From Serratia fonticola (lineage in GTDB: Bacteria; Pseudomonadota; Gammaproteobacteria; Enterobacterales; Enterobacteriaceae): DNA of 64,000 bases. The notes below the pieces were generated by a model. It ran no database searches. It saw nothing but the letters and a program-made list of their open reading frames with translations, and was not told the DNA's origin. Each line of letters begins with the position of its first letter. Positions within the stretch are counted from its first letter, which is position 1. The position numbers were made by a program, and so were the translations under genes. This document shows, piece after piece, positions 26,501-38,718 of this stretch. Location of the stretch: NCBI RefSeq assembly GCF_001006005.1, contig NZ_CP011254.1:4464001-4528000 (forward strand). Reading direction: 5' to 3'.

Positions 26501-27187
26501 TCAGGCAACAGGCACGTAGGTAGAGATCAGCTCCAACACGCCGTTGATAATAAACTGTACGCCCATACACACCAGCAGGAAGCCCATCAGGCGCGAAATG
26601 GCCTCGATACCGCTTTCGCCAACCAGTTTCATGATCGCCGTGGAACTGCGTAAACAGACCCACAGAATGATCGCTATCGACAGGAAAATGGCCACCGGTG
26701 CGGCCAGCAGCACCCAGTGGGCAAAGCCCAGCGTATTTTCGTGGACGCTGGATGCGGTGCTGATGATCATGGCGATAGTCCCCGGCCCGGCGGTACTTGG
26801 CATGGCCAGTGGGACAAAGGCGATATTGGCCGAGGTTTTCTTGTGCAGTTCTCTGCTTTTGGATTCTACCTCTGGTGCTTCATCGGCACTTTGCTGCGGA
26901 AACAACATGCGAAAACCGATAAAGGCGACAATCAAACCCCCGGCGATCCGCAGGCCGGGGATGGAAATCCCAAAGGTGCTCATCACTAGCTGACCGGCAT
27001 AGAACGCCACCGTCATGATGCTGAACACGTAGACCGAAGCCATCAGCGACTGATGGTTGCGCTCTTCGTTGGTCATATTTCCCGACAGACCAAGCAGCAA
27101 CGCCACGGTGGTAAGCGGATTGGCCAGTGGCAACAGTAGGGCTAGCCCCAGCCCTATGGCCTGAAACAACTGCAGAATACTCGACAT
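26501..27187 (-). CDS. marC: MarC-family inner-membrane protein
   Basis: The 228-residue protein is very similar to E. coli MarC, sharing [67 protein letters not shown] and the C-terminal [27 protein letters not shown]. It has about six membrane segments. MarC was once linked to multidrug resistance but deletion has no such effect; its function is unknown. In E. coli it is divergent from marRAB, which is absent next to it here. ATG 27187 gives the family length. Confidence 0.93.
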   Translation of the reverse strand: MSSILQLFQAIGLGLALLLPLANPLTTVALLLGLSGNMTNEERNHQSLMASVYVFSIMTVAFYAGQLVMSTFGISIPGLRIAGGLIVAFIGFRMLFPQQSADEAPEVESKSRELHKKTSANIAFVPLAMPSTAGPGTIAMIISTASSVHENTLGFAHWVLLAAPVAIFLSIAIILWVCLRSSTAIMKLVGESGIEAISRLMGFLLVCMGVQFIINGVLELISTYVPVA

Positions 27188-27259
27188 AAAACAAACCCCA
27201 GCATGAGAATGAAATGGGGGCGCAGTCACTACGCCCAAAAAGTATTGTGACTATCAGCG

Positions 27260-28624
27260 TCAGACCAGACGCTCAATTTTTCTGTGTCGCCATACCAACC
27301 TATAAAACGTTGTCTGCAATGCCAGCATTGTTAAATAGGCGATAGGGAACGCCATCCACACCCCCTCTAATCCGAAGTGATTGCTGAGCAGATAGGCCGC
27401 TGGCAACTGTACGGCCACGATGCAGAGAATGGAGATTGTCACCGGTACCAACACCACGCCGCTGGCGCGCATGATGCCGCCAACAATCGCCTGGAAACCA
27501 AATACCAGCATGCTCCAAAGCATGATATGCAATAAATGCTCCGCTTCTGCCAATACTACCGGGCTGGTCAGGAACAAGCCCAGCAGCCAATGTGACAACA
27601 GATAGACCAGAATAATCAACGAACCGGTCAGCCAGAGGTTGATATACAACCCGGTACGCAGGATGGGGGCAATGCGTTCGGTTTTGCCAGCGCCGATAGC
27701 CTGAGCACCCAAAATAGAGGCGGTGATGGCAATCGACAGGGCAGGGAATTGTACATAGTTAACGATCTGTGTCACTGCGCCGTAGGCTGCCGTAGCATCC
27801 GAACCGTGGCGGTTGACCAACGTCAGGATGATCAGTTCAGAGATAGAAATTACCACCATTTGTAAACCGGTGGGCAAGCCAATACGTAACACTTTGCGCA
27901 GCACCACCGTATCCAGCTTGAGCGCGGCCAGCATGGCTCGGTCAGGGGCTAGCACATGTTTTTTGCGGCGCAGGCGCAATGTCAGATACACCATCGCCAG
28001 TGCGTTACCGACCATACCCGCCAGAGCCGCGCTCTGTATGCCCATGGGGGCAAAGCCCAGCCAGCCACGGATCAGGGCCGGGGTGAGCAGCAAGCCGACG
28101 ATGGTAGACAGCAGCAGGGCCAAGAGTGGCGAGACCGTGTCGCTGACGCCGCGCAGCAACTGGGTGAACAACACAAATACCAGCAGTAACGGCATAATCA
28201 GCATCATGATACGGGCGTAAGAGACCGCCTCTTCCAGCACGTCAGCTGGTGTGCCTAGCGCTTGTAGCGCCTGGCGGGCAAACAGGCTGCCAAATACCGC
28301 CGCCAGTAAGCCAAGCGTCACGCCCAGCATCAAGGCCGTACCGGCAATGGTTTTGACTTTTTCTGGTTCATTCGCGCCCCATGCCTGCCCAATCAGCACC
28401 GAGGCACCGGCACCAACGCCAATCACCAGTGAGATAAAGAAGAACACTACAGGGAACATACCGGAGATGGCGGCCAGCGCATGGGTGCCGAGCATCTGGC
28501 CGATATAGATGCCGTTCAGCGTGCCTGAAAATCCTTGCAGGAAGTTGGACAGCACCATGGGCACTAAAAAGATCAGATAGATGCGCCAAAGCGGTGGCTG
28601 CTTGTGCTGCGGACGGGTTTGCAT
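27260..28624 (-). CDS. MATE-family multidrug efflux transporter
   Basis: The 454-residue protein is of the MATE/NorM superfamily, with about 12 hydrophobic segments. It has GTLNGIYIGQMLGTHALAAISG near 33-54 and the duplicated helix ALSIAITASILGAQAIGAG, typical of the two MatE domains. Members export cationic drugs in exchange for Na+ or H+. A paralog of DinF or NorM is possible. ATG 28624 has weak ribosome-site support. It is followed on the same strand by nothing before marC. Confidence 0.88.
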   Translation of the reverse strand: MQTRPQHKQPPLWRIYLIFLVPMVLSNFLQGFSGTLNGIYIGQMLGTHALAAISGMFPVVFFFISLVIGVGAGASVLIGQAWGANEPEKVKTIAGTALMLGVTLGLLAAVFGSLFARQALQALGTPADVLEEAVSYARIMMLIMPLLLVFVLFTQLLRGVSDTVSPLLALLLSTIVGLLLTPALIRGWLGFAPMGIQSAALAGMVGNALAMVYLTLRLRRKKHVLAPDRAMLAALKLDTVVLRKVLRIGLPTGLQMVVISISELIILTLVNRHGSDATAAYGAVTQIVNYVQFPALSIAITASILGAQAIGAGKTERIAPILRTGLYINLWLTGSLIILVYLLSHWLLGLFLTSPVVLAEAEHLLHIMLWSMLVFGFQAIVGGIMRASGVVLVPVTISILCIVAVQLPAAYLLSNHFGLEGVWMAFPIAYLTMLALQTTFYRLVWRHRKIERLV

Positions 28625-28701
28625 TTAATCGTTTTTCCTGCGCTTTAAAGGCGTGTAAAGAGCTCCAGTGATACTGAGACTCATAGGTAGGGGCACCGCA
28701 A

Positions 28702-29280
28702 TCACTGGGGGAATGCATCCCGAGTCATCCAGGCCAGATGCACCTGAATATCGGCAGGCCAGTGCGCAATTCGCTCGGCAAACAGTTTACCATCGTGGCC
28801 AAACAGCGCGCGTGTGGCCTCTTCATAGCCTGGCAAAGCACCGGCGATGGCGCTCATAAAGCGGTAGCTGTTCTCTTTGATACGGCGCTCATTGTCTTGC
28901 TCGATCGTAGTACGCCGGGCTTCATCAACCAGGCGACGTAGTGCCGCAGAGGCTCCACCACGCTGTTGTGCCAGCCATTCCCAATGACGGGGCAGGAGGG
29001 TCACTTCGCGGGCTACTACGCCGAGCTTGGGCCGACCAACCGAGGGCTGAGCTGCCGGTTCGCTGTCAAGCTCAGCGACATCGCCACCAGGCTGAGGGCA
29101 AACGTATCCTGCTGGCCAAGGGTAATCCACCTGGGAACCGGTGGCATCATCAAACACTAACAACCCACCGGCAGTAAGATCCATCGCAGCAAGCGCCTGA
29201 GCGACATCGGCATAAGACCCGGCAGCCACTCGTTGATGCTGCAAGAAGGCGGTGCAGCTTGGCGTACTGATAGTTTTCAT
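28702..29280 (-). CDS. DUF2239-family protein
   Basis: The 192-residue soluble protein contains the segment GRPKLGVVAREVTLLPRHWE near 80-100 and ASAALRRLVDEARR near 108-122. These are the family hallmark as I remember it. The function is unknown. The second segment looks like a short ribbon-helix-helix, which would suggest DNA binding, as seen in DUF2239 predictions; this is inference. The gene is preceded by two CCCGGG-centred palindromes within 40 bases of its start, which would suit autoregulation. Confidence 0.8.
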   Translation of the reverse strand: MKTISTPSCTAFLQHQRVAAGSYADVAQALAAMDLTAGGLLVFDDATGSQVDYPWPAGYVCPQPGGDVAELDSEPAAQPSVGRPKLGVVAREVTLLPRHWEWLAQQRGGASAALRRLVDEARRTTIEQDNERRIKENSYRFMSAIAGALPGYEEATRALFGHDGKLFAERIAHWPADIQVHLAWMTRDAFPQ

Positions 29281-29288
29281 GTGTTTTA

Positions 29289-29317
29289 TACCCGGGTTAA
29301 ATTGTTTTACCCGGGTA
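29289..29317. promoter_or_regulatory. Paired CCCGGG-centred palindromes upstream of DUF2239 gene
   Basis: TACCCGGGTT (29289-29298) and TTACCCGGGTAA (29307-29318) are two palindromes with centres 19 bases apart, about two DNA turns. They lie 9-37 bases upstream of the DUF2239 start. Such spacing suggests two dimers bound on one DNA face. The binding protein is unidentified. Confidence 0.55.
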
Positions 29318-29444
29318 ATTTGGCTGAGTTATCGTGGTAAGTCAAGTGCGATCAATTATGCAGCAGGGTAAACTGCGCTTTATTTATCCTCCACAGTTTT
29401 AATGTTACTATTCGCAAGGCTGTGAACAGCCACTGGAGGTTCGC

Positions 29445-29510
29445 GTGTTACTAACGGACCAAGTTGTGCGTCAATCTGGCAATTGTGGGCGAGATATGAC
29501 GCATAACTGA
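29445..29510 (+). CDS. Possible 21-residue leader peptide upstream of thrS
   Basis: GTG 29445 is preceded by GGAGG with five bases of spacing and opens a 22-codon frame, VLLTDQVVRQSGNCGRDMTHN, ending at TGA 29508. The thrS start follows 75 bases later. It includes two Thr codons (ACG), too few for classical attenuation. It could be a chance frame, so confidence is low. Confidence 0.25.
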   Translation: MLLTDQVVRQSGNCGRDMTHN

Positions 29511-29539
29511 CTCAACACTAACCAAAATATCTGTACTGC

Positions 29540-29584
29540 ATGTGATCTGTCGTGTGGGTCACCACTGTAGATAAGGAATTATGA
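29540..29584 (+). promoter_or_regulatory. thrS translational operator region
   Basis: The 45 bases before thrS contain TGTCGTGTGGGTCACCACTG and an AAGG ribosome site. The same bases occur in the E. coli thrS leader as I remember it. There threonyl-tRNA synthetase binds tRNA-like stem-loops and blocks translation of its own mRNA. The GTGG-GTCA-CCAC hairpin is visible, but I cannot draw the whole fold by eye. Confidence 0.55.
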
Positions 29585-31513
29585 ATGCCTGTTATTACTC
29601 TTCCTGACGGAAGTCAGCGTCAATACGACCATGCCGTTTCCCCGATGGATGTTGCCCGTGATATTGGCCCTGGCCTTGCCAAAGCCTGTATCGCCGGCCG
29701 CGTTAACGGTGAACTGGTCGATGCCAACGATGCCATCGAAGCCGATGCACAGCTGGCCATCATTACCATCAAAGATGCCGAAGGCCTGGAAATCATGCGC
29801 CACTCCTGTGCGCACCTGCTGGGTCATGCGATCAAACAGCTGTGGCCAGACACCAAAATGGCCATTGGTCCGGTGATCGACAACGGTTTTTACTATGATG
29901 TTGACCTCGACCATACCCTAACGCAGGAAGATCTGGATCTGCTGGAGAAGCGGATGCATGAATTGGCCGACAAAGATTATGACGTCATCAAGAAAACAGT
30001 GAGCTGGCAGGAAGCCCGCGACACCTTCGCAGCCCGTGGCGAAAGCTACAAGGTGGCGATTCTGGATGAAAATATCAGCCATGACGATCGCCCAGGCCTG
30101 TATCATCACGAAGAATACGTGGATATGTGCCGTGGCCCGCATGTGCCGAATATGCGTTTCTGCCACCATTTCAAACTGCAGAAAACCTCCGGTGCCTACT
30201 GGCGTGGCGACAGCAAAAACAAAATGCTGCAACGTATCTACGGCACTGCCTGGGCAGACAAGAAGCAGCTGAACGCCTACCTGCAACGCCTGGAAGAAGC
30301 GGCCAAGCGTGACCATCGCAAGATCGGCAAGCAGCTCGACCTGTATCATATGCAGGAAGAAGCCCCTGGCATGGTGTTCTGGCATAACGACGGCTGGACC
30401 ATCTTCCGCGAACTGGAAGCCTTTGTGCGCATGAAGCTCAAAGAGCACCAGTATCAGGAAGTGAAAGGGCCGTTCATGATGGACCGTGTGCTGTGGGAAA
30501 AAACCGGCCACTGGGAAAACTACAAAGACGCCATGTTCACCACTTCTTCAGAGAACCGTGAATATTGCATCAAGCCGATGAACTGCCCGGGCCACGTGCA
30601 GATCTTCAACCAGGGCCTGAAGTCTTACCGTGATCTGCCGCTGCGTATGGGCGAGTTCGGTAGCTGCCACCGTAACGAGCCATCAGGTTCGCTGCATGGC
30701 CTGATGCGTGTGCGTGGCTTCACCCAGGACGATGCCCATATCTTCTGTACCGAAGATCAGGTGCGTTCCGAAGTGAACGACTGCATCAAAATGGTCTACG
30801 ATATGTACGGTGTCTTTGGCTTCGAAAAGATCGTGGTGAAACTGTCCACCCGTCCAGAGAAGCGCATTGGGACTGACGAAATGTGGACTCGAGCCGAAAA
30901 CGATCTGGCCGCTGCGCTGACTGAAAACGGGATTCCGTTTGAATATCAGCCGGGTGAGGGCGCTTTCTACGGACCAAAAATTGAATTTACCTTGCATGAT
31001 TGTTTGGATCGCGCATGGCAATGTGGTACCGTGCAACTCGATTTCTTCTTACCGGGCCGTTTAGGCGCGTCGTATGTTGGCGAAAACAACGAACGCGTGG
31101 TCCCGGTAATGATACACCGTGCTATTCTTGGCTCCATGGAGCGCTTCATCGGTATCCTTACCGAAGAATATGCCGGTTTCTACCCAACCTGGATTGCTCC
31201 AGTGCAGGTAGTGGTGATGAATATCACCGACAGCCAGTCTGATTACGTCCAGCAATTGACCAAAAAACTGCAAGATGCAGGCATTCGGGCAAAAGCGGAC
31301 TTGAGAAACGAGAAGATTGGCTTTAAAATTCGCGAACATACTTTACGACGGGTTCCATACATGTTGGTGTGCGGTGATAAAGAGGTCGAATCAGGCAAAG
31401 TTGCCGTTCGTACCCGCCGTGGCAAAGACCTGGGGAGCCTGGACGTACAAGAAGTCGTAGACAAGCTGCTACATGAGATACGCAGCCGAAGTCTTCATCA
31501 ACTGGAGGAATAA
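29585..31513 (+). CDS. thrS: Threonyl-tRNA synthetase
   Basis: The 642-residue class II synthetase begins [10 protein letters not shown] as in E. coli. It has an N-terminal TGS domain, an editing (TSA) domain with the HxxxH-type [10 protein letters not shown] near 80, and a catalytic core. A zinc site includes Cys in KPMNCPGH. An anticodon-binding domain follows. ATG 29585 is preceded by AAGG. It charges tRNA-Thr in the cytoplasm. infC starts 3 bases after its stop, so the transcript is shared. Confidence 0.98.
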   Translation: MPVITLPDGSQRQYDHAVSPMDVARDIGPGLAKACIAGRVNGELVDANDAIEADAQLAIITIKDAEGLEIMRHSCAHLLGHAIKQLWPDTKMAIGPVIDNGFYYDVDLDHTLTQEDLDLLEKRMHELADKDYDVIKKTVSWQEARDTFAARGESYKVAILDENISHDDRPGLYHHEEYVDMCRGPHVPNMRFCHHFKLQKTSGAYWRGDSKNKMLQRIYGTAWADKKQLNAYLQRLEEAAKRDHRKIGKQLDLYHMQEEAPGMVFWHNDGWTIFRELEAFVRMKLKEHQYQEVKGPFMMDRVLWEKTGHWENYKDAMFTTSSENREYCIKPMNCPGHVQIFNQGLKSYRDLPLRMGEFGSCHRNEPSGSLHGLMRVRGFTQDDAHIFCTEDQVRSEVNDCIKMVYDMYGVFGFEKIVVKLSTRPEKRIGTDEMWTRAENDLAAALTENGIPFEYQPGEGAFYGPKIEFTLHDCLDRAWQCGTVQLDFFLPGRLGASYVGENNERVVPVMIHRAILGSMERFIGILTEEYAGFYPTWIAPVQVVVMNITDSQSDYVQQLTKKLQDAGIRAKADLRNEKIGFKIREHTLRRVPYMLVCGDKEVESGKVAVRTRRGKDLGSLDVQEVVDKLLHEIRSRSLHQLEE

Positions 31514-32068
<555 letters not shown>

Positions 32069-32141
32069 GGCTTCCAAGTAATCGAACCCACGCCGTGCAA
32101 GCGTGCGTGGGTTTTATTCGCCTCACTGATTCGTTGTTTAA

Positions 32142-32363
<222 letters not shown>

Positions 32364-32388
32364 GCCACATTTTTTGAATCTAGAATAA

Positions 32389-32763
<375 letters not shown>

Positions 32764-32771
32764 GCTAGTTG

Positions 32772-32799
32772 AAAAGAGGGAGCTTGCTCCCTCTTTTAC
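32772..32799 (+). terminator. Terminator after rplT
   Basis: AAAGAGGGAGC / GCTCCCTCTTT with a TT loop ends in TTTT. It closes the thrS-rplT transcript before the pheM leader. Confidence 0.9.
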
Positions 32800-32881
32800 T
32801 GTTTGTTCCCAATACAGATATTGACTTTTTTGGCTGGCGCTTTAACACTGGTTGCCACTCTATCGACAAGGTATCACCAAC

Positions 32882-32926
32882 ATGCACGCTGTTATTTTCC
32901 GCTTCTTTTTTTACTTTAGCGCCTGA
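32882..32926 (+). CDS. pheM: Phenylalanyl-tRNA synthetase operon leader peptide PheM
   Basis: The 14-residue peptide reads [14 protein letters not shown], with five Phe among the last nine residues. E. coli PheM is [14 protein letters not shown], so it is a clear ortholog. When charged tRNA-Phe is scarce the ribosome stalls on the Phe codons. This prevents the terminator 48 bases downstream and allows pheST transcription. Confidence 0.95.
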   Translation: [14 protein letters not shown]

Positions 32927-32973
32927 CTTCAGGAGGCTTTGCGCGTAAGAAAAGAAACGGAAAGTAGCGCCCA

Positions 32974-32998
32974 AGCCTCCCAAGTGGAGGCTTTTTTG
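32974..32998 (+). terminator. pheST attenuator terminator
   Basis: AGCCTCC / GGAGGCT with a CAAGT loop is followed by six T. It lies between pheM and pheS, the attenuator position. Confidence 0.92.
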
Positions 32999-33055
32999 TT
33001 TTTGGCCACCTTCTGCGCCTTTCGGGCCCGCGGCACTTGCTTGGCTACGGCTTGA

Positions 33056-34123
<1,068 letters not shown>

Positions 34124-34137
34124 GGCGGGAATATCAC

Positions 34138-36525
34138 ATGAAATTCAGTGAACTCTGGTTGCGCGAGTGGGTAAACCCGGCCATCAGCAGCGAAGCATTA
34201 TCCGATCAAATCACCATGGCTGGCCTGGAAGTAGACGGCGTTGAGCCGGTGGCTGGCGTGTTCAACGGAGTAGTCGTGGGCCACGTGGTGGAGTGCGGTC
34301 AGCACCCGAACGCCGACAAACTGCGTGTAACCAAAGTCGACGTGGGCGGTGAACGCCTGTTAGACATCGTTTGTGGCGCGCCAAACTGCCGTGCTGGCCT
34401 GAAAGTAGCCGTTGCTACCGTCGGTGCCGTGCTGCCGGGCGACTTCAAAATCAAAGCCGCCAAGCTGCGTGGCGAGCCTTCTGAAGGCATGCTGTGTTCG
34501 TTCTCAGAGCTGGCGATTTCAGACGATCATGACGGCATCATTGAGTTGCCGCAAGATGCACCGATCGGCACCGATATCCGTGACTATCTGCAATTGAACG
34601 ATAGCGCGATCGAAATCAGCGTCACGCCGAACCGTGCCGATTGCCTGGGCATCATTGGCGTCGCGCGCGACGTTGCCGTGCTGAACCAACTGCCGCTGAC
34701 CGAGCCGGATATGAGCCCGGTTGCTGCCACTATCTCCGACACCCTGCCAATCCGTGTAGAAGCCCCTCAGGCCTGCCCACGTTACCTTGGCCGCGTAGTG
34801 AAAGGCATCAACGTGAAGGCACCTTCACCGTTGTGGATGCGTGAGAAGCTGCGCCGCGCAGGTATTCGCTCGATTGATGCCGTGGTTGATGTGACTAACT
34901 ACGTGCTGATGGAACTGGGTCAGCCAATGCATGCCTTCGACCTCAATCGTATTGAGGGCGGTATCGTGGTGCGTATGGCCCGCGAAGGTGAAACCCTGCG
35001 CCTGCTGGATGGTAACGAAGCTAAACTCAAGGCAGACACCCTGGTGATTGCCGATCAGCAAAAAGCGCTGGCCATGGGCGGCATTTTTGGCGGTGAACAC
35101 TCTGGCGTGAATGACGAAACCCAGGATGTGCTGCTGGAGTGCGCTTTCTTCAGCCCGCTGTCGATTACTGGCCGTGCTCGCCGTCATGGCCTGCATACCG
35201 ATGCTTCACATCGTTACGAGCGTGGCGTAGACCCGGCACTGCAACATAAAGCGATGGAACGTGCTACACGCTTGCTCATCGACATCTGCGGTGGTCAGGC
35301 TGGCCCAATCATTGACGTTAGCGATGAGAGCACCTTACCGAAGCGTGCCACCATTGCACTGCGTCGTGAAAAGCTGGACCGTCTGATTGGCCACGTAGTG
35401 CCAAGCGAGCAGGTGAGCGATATTCTGCGTCGCCTGGGTTGCCAGGTTACCGAACAGGGCGACAACTGGCTGGCGGTGGCGCCAAGCTGGCGTTTCGATA
35501 TGGAAATCGAAGAGGATTTGGTAGAAGAAGTGGCCCGTGTCTATGGCTACAACAACATCCCGGATGTGCCAGTGCGCGCCGATCTGGTGATGACAAAACA
35601 CCGTGAGTCCGATCTGACCCTGAAGCGCGTGAAGACCATGTTGGTCGATCATGGCTATCAGGAAGCAATTACTTACAGTTTTGTTGACCCGAAAGTGCAG
35701 GCGTTGCTGCACCCAGGTGAAGAGGCCCTGATCCTGCCAAGCCCTATCTCGGTAGAGATGTCCGCCATGCGTCTGTCCCTGTGGACCGGCCTGCTCTCGG
35801 CGGTGGTATACAACCAGAATCGCCAGCAAACTCGGGTGCGCCTGTTTGAGAGTGGGCTGCGCTTTGTCCCTGATACTGCGGCAAATCTGGGTATCCGCCA
35901 GGATGTCATGCTGGCTGGCGTGATTGCCGGGCATACCCATGATGAGCATTGGGATCTGGCAAGAAAGCCGGTGGACTTCTATGATTTGAAAGGGGATCTG
36001 GAATCGGTATTGGAGCTGACCGGTAAATTATCCGAAATTCAGTTCAAGGCAGAGTCCAATCCCGCCCTGCATCCTGGGCAAAGTGCGGCCATTTATTTAC
36101 ACGGCGAGCGTGTCGGTTTCATCGGTGTGGTTCACCCAGAACTTGAACGTAAACTGGATCTTAACGGCCGTACTGTGGTATTTGAATTGGAGTGGAACAA
36201 GCTCGCAAGCCGCGCCGTGCCTCAGGCCCGTGAGGTTTCTCGCTTCCCTGCAAACCGTCGCGATATCGCCGTTGTAGTGGCTGAAAACGTCGCCGCAGAA
36301 GATATTTTGGCAGAGTGTAAGAAAGTTGGCGCAAATCAGGTAGTTGGCGTAAACTTGTTTGATGTGTACCGTGGCAAGGGCGTAGCTGAGGGTTATAAGA
36401 GCCTGGCTATCAGTCTGGTGTTGCAGGATACCGCCCGTACACTGGAAGAAGAGGAGATTGCCGCTACCGTTGCAAAATGTGTAGAGGCTCTAAAACAGCG
36501 ATTCCAAGCATCCTTGAGGGATTGA
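34138..36525 (+). CDS. pheT: Phenylalanyl-tRNA synthetase beta subunit
   Basis: The 795-residue protein begins [20 protein letters not shown]. It contains the OB-fold tRNA-binding domain ([21 protein letters not shown], about 43-63), B3/B4 editing domain, B5 and the C-terminal ferredoxin-fold anticodon domain. The length fits E. coli (795). It lies 14 bases after pheS and 4 bases before ihfA. Confidence 0.98.
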   Translation: MKFSELWLREWVNPAISSEALSDQITMAGLEVDGVEPVAGVFNGVVVGHVVECGQHPNADKLRVTKVDVGGERLLDIVCGAPNCRAGLKVAVATVGAVLPGDFKIKAAKLRGEPSEGMLCSFSELAISDDHDGIIELPQDAPIGTDIRDYLQLNDSAIEISVTPNRADCLGIIGVARDVAVLNQLPLTEPDMSPVAATISDTLPIRVEAPQACPRYLGRVVKGINVKAPSPLWMREKLRRAGIRSIDAVVDVTNYVLMELGQPMHAFDLNRIEGGIVVRMAREGETLRLLDGNEAKLKADTLVIADQQKALAMGGIFGGEHSGVNDETQDVLLECAFFSPLSITGRARRHGLHTDASHRYERGVDPALQHKAMERATRLLIDICGGQAGPIIDVSDESTLPKRATIALRREKLDRLIGHVVPSEQVSDILRRLGCQVTEQGDNWLAVAPSWRFDMEIEEDLVEEVARVYGYNNIPDVPVRADLVMTKHRESDLTLKRVKTMLVDHGYQEAITYSFVDPKVQALLHPGEEALILPSPISVEMSAMRLSLWTGLLSAVVYNQNRQQTRVRLFESGLRFVPDTAANLGIRQDVMLAGVIAGHTHDEHWDLARKPVDFYDLKGDLESVLELTGKLSEIQFKAESNPALHPGQSAAIYLHGERVGFIGVVHPELERKLDLNGRTVVFELEWNKLASRAVPQAREVSRFPANRRDIAVVVAENVAAEDILAECKKVGANQVVGVNLFDVYRGKGVAEGYKSLAISLVLQDTARTLEEEEIAATVAKCVEALKQRFQASLRD

Positions 36526-36529
36526 ACCT

Positions 36530-36826
36530 ATGGCGCTTACTAAAGCTGAAATGTCAGAACACCTGTTTGAGAAGCTAGGGCTTAGCAAACGGGATGCCAA
36601 AGACCTGGTAGAACTGTTCTTTGAAGAGGTCCGTCGAGCTCTGGAGAATGGAGAACAGGTCAAGCTGTCTGGTTTTGGCAATTTTGATTTGCGAGACAAG
36701 AACCAACGTCCGGGACGCAACCCGAAAACCGGTGAGGACATTCCGATTACGGCGCGCCGCGTGGTCACTTTCCGTCCGGGACAGAAACTGAAAAGCCGGG
36801 TGGAGAACGCCAGCCCGAAAGAGTAG
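36530..36826 (+). CDS. ihfA: Integration host factor alpha subunit
   Basis: The 98-residue DNA-bending protein begins [20 protein letters not shown]. It has the arm motif [25 protein letters not shown] with its intercalating Pro. It is nearly identical to E. coli IhfA. It starts 4 bases after pheT and ends the operon at a terminator. Confidence 0.98.
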   Translation: MALTKAEMSEHLFEKLGLSKRDAKDLVELFFEEVRRALENGEQVKLSGFGNFDLRDKNQRPGRNPKTGEDIPITARRVVTFRPGQKLKSRVENASPKE

Positions 36827-36840
36827 GTTACACAACGCCA

Positions 36841-36867
36841 AAAAGGCCGCGCAAGCGGCCTTTTTCT
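36841..36867 (+). terminator. Terminator of pheST-ihfA
   Basis: AAAGGCCGC / GCGGCCTTT with a GCAA loop is followed by TTCTTTT. Confidence 0.9.
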
Positions 36868-37072
36868 TTTGGGCGCGCACCAACCTCACTGGGCCAGCGC
36901 TGTATGCTGTTCCCGTCTATTACCATCATCGCACCGATGACCGGCAGTGCCAGCCGCTGTTTTCCCAACCATTCGATGACTCAGTCCTTCCCCTAAGCGC
37001 CCGAACCTCCTACTATTTGCTGCAAGACGTTATTTTCAGGCCGCTATCGGCCAGTAGGGAAGTTGTGTAGTT

Positions 37073-38080
37073 ATGCCGAGCAGTCAGACCTTCACTTTGT
37101 TACAACAGCATCAACACCGCCGCGATAAACGCTATTTGACCTGGCTGACGCTGGGCGTCGTGCTGGCATTTGCCTTCAGTCTGAGCGCCGGGGATCTGTG
37201 GATCTGGCCTGCGCAGTGGTTGAGTGAGCCTGCACAGCTGTTTGTCTGGCAATTGCGCCTGCCACGAGCGCTGGCGGTGATGCTGGTGGGGGCAAGCCTG
37301 GCGGTGGCCGGTGCGGCGATGCAGGCTCTGTTTGAGAACCCGCTGGCGGAGCCTGGACTGCTTGGCGTATCCAACGGTGCCGGAGTGGCGCTGGTGCTGA
37401 CGGTGCTGTTCGGTAACGGCCTGCTGCCGGTGGCGCTGATGAGCATGAACGCCATCGCAGGCGCCCTGGTGATGACCTTCCTGTTGCTGATTTTTGCCCG
37501 CCGTCGCCGGTTGAGCAACGCACGCTTGCTGCTGGTGGGGGTAGCGCTGGGGATTGTGTGCAGCGCGATTATGACTTGGGCCGTCTATTTCAGTTCGAGC
37601 CTCGACCTGCGGCAGCTAATGTACTGGATGATGGGCGGTTTCGGCGGGGTGGATTGGCGGCAGAAATGGCTGTTGTTAGCCCTGTTGCCGGCGCTGCTGT
37701 GGTTATGCGCGCAAGGCAAGGTGCTGAACTTGATGGCGCTTGGCGAAATGCAGGCCCGGCAGTTGGGCCTTTCCCTGCACGTATGGCGTAATCTGCTGGT
37801 GCTGGCCATCGGCTGGCTGGTGGGCACCAGCGTGGCCTTGGCGGGCGTGATTGGTTTTATCGGCCTGGTGATCCCGCATATTTTGCGCCTCAGTGGTTTG
37901 ACCAACCAACGTTACCTGCTGCCTGGCTGCGCCTTGGCAGGCGCGGGCGTATTGTTAGTGGCGGACGTGGTGGCGCGAATTGCGCTGTTTTCGGCGGAAT
38001 TACCCATCGGCGTGGTCACTGCAACGCTGGGAGCGCCTCTTTTTATCTGGTTACTGGCGCGGACAAAAAGCGTAAGGTAA
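37073..38080 (+). CDS. btuC: Vitamin B12 ABC transporter permease BtuC
   Basis: The 335-residue FecCD-family permease has about ten hydrophobic segments and the conserved [18 protein letters not shown] and [16 protein letters not shown] segments. In E. coli it forms the BtuC2D2 channel for cobalamin from BtuF. It follows ihfA as in E. coli. The 246-base gap 36827-37072 shows only the ihfA terminator and an unmarked promoter. btuF is not in the window. Confidence 0.95.
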   Translation: MPSSQTFTLLQQHQHRRDKRYLTWLTLGVVLAFAFSLSAGDLWIWPAQWLSEPAQLFVWQLRLPRALAVMLVGASLAVAGAAMQALFENPLAEPGLLGVSNGAGVALVLTVLFGNGLLPVALMSMNAIAGALVMTFLLLIFARRRRLSNARLLLVGVALGIVCSAIMTWAVYFSSSLDLRQLMYWMMGGFGGVDWRQKWLLLALLPALLWLCAQGKVLNLMALGEMQARQLGLSLHVWRNLLVLAIGWLVGTSVALAGVIGFIGLVIPHILRLSGLTNQRYLLPGCALAGAGVLLVADVVARIALFSAELPIGVVTATLGAPLFIWLLARTKSVR

Positions 38081-38150
38081 ACCGGCTGCCGGTAATGTCC
38101 GGCGGCGTTTTTCTGTCTCACCTGCAAATAAAACCAAAGGAAAACATCTG

Positions 38151-38702
38151 ATGAGCAACCCCATTTATGCCATTCCCCTGCAAACCATTGAGAACCAATC
38201 TACCACGCTGAACGCCTATGCTGGCAAGGTGCTGCTGGTGGTCAACGTAGCGTCGGAATGCGGCCTGACCAAGCAATACGAAGGTCTGGAAAAGCTTTAT
38301 GAAACCTGGCGTGAGCAGGGTTTTGCGGTATTGGGTTTCCCCTCCAATGAGTTTCTTGGCCAGGAGCCGGGCAGCAATGAAGAGATCCTGGCGTTTTGCC
38401 GTGGCACCTTTGGCGTCCAGTTCCCGATGTTTGCCAAAATTGAAGTCAATGGTGAGGGCCGTCATCCGCTGTATCGGGAACTGATTGCCGCACAGCCACA
38501 GGCCGTCGCACCAGAAGGCAGTGGTTTCCTGGAGCGGATGAGCAGCAAAGGCCGTGCGCCGAAGCACACCGGTGATATCCTGTGGAACTTTGAGAAATTC
38601 TTGATTGGCCGTGATGGTCAGGTGATCCAACGCTTCTCGCCTGATATGACGCCAGAAGATCCACAGGTGTCCGAGGCCATCAAACAGGCTTTGGCCAAGT
38701 AA
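38151..38702 (+). CDS. btuE: Glutathione/thioredoxin peroxidase BtuE
   Basis: The 183-residue protein has the glutathione peroxidase motif NVASECGLTKQYEGLEKL with peroxidatic Cys at about 37, and WNFEKFL with the catalytic Trp/Asn. BtuE is a nonspecific peroxidase of the oxidative stress response and is dispensable for B12 uptake in E. coli. It lies between btuC and btuD and overlaps nothing. A second, shorter peroxidase of the same family lies at 57954. Confidence 0.95.
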   Translation: MSNPIYAIPLQTIENQSTTLNAYAGKVLLVVNVASECGLTKQYEGLEKLYETWREQGFAVLGFPSNEFLGQEPGSNEEILAFCRGTFGVQFPMFAKIEVNGEGRHPLYRELIAAQPQAVAPEGSGFLERMSSKGRAPKHTGDILWNFEKFLIGRDGQVIQRFSPDMTPEDPQVSEAIKQALAK

Positions 38703-38718
38703 AGGAGCGAACAGAACC

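Noticed and set aside
28683..28707. GTAGGGGCACCGCAATCACT near the DUF2239 end, possible further palindromic repeat
   Set aside because: Only the first eight bases match the family and no second arm is visible.
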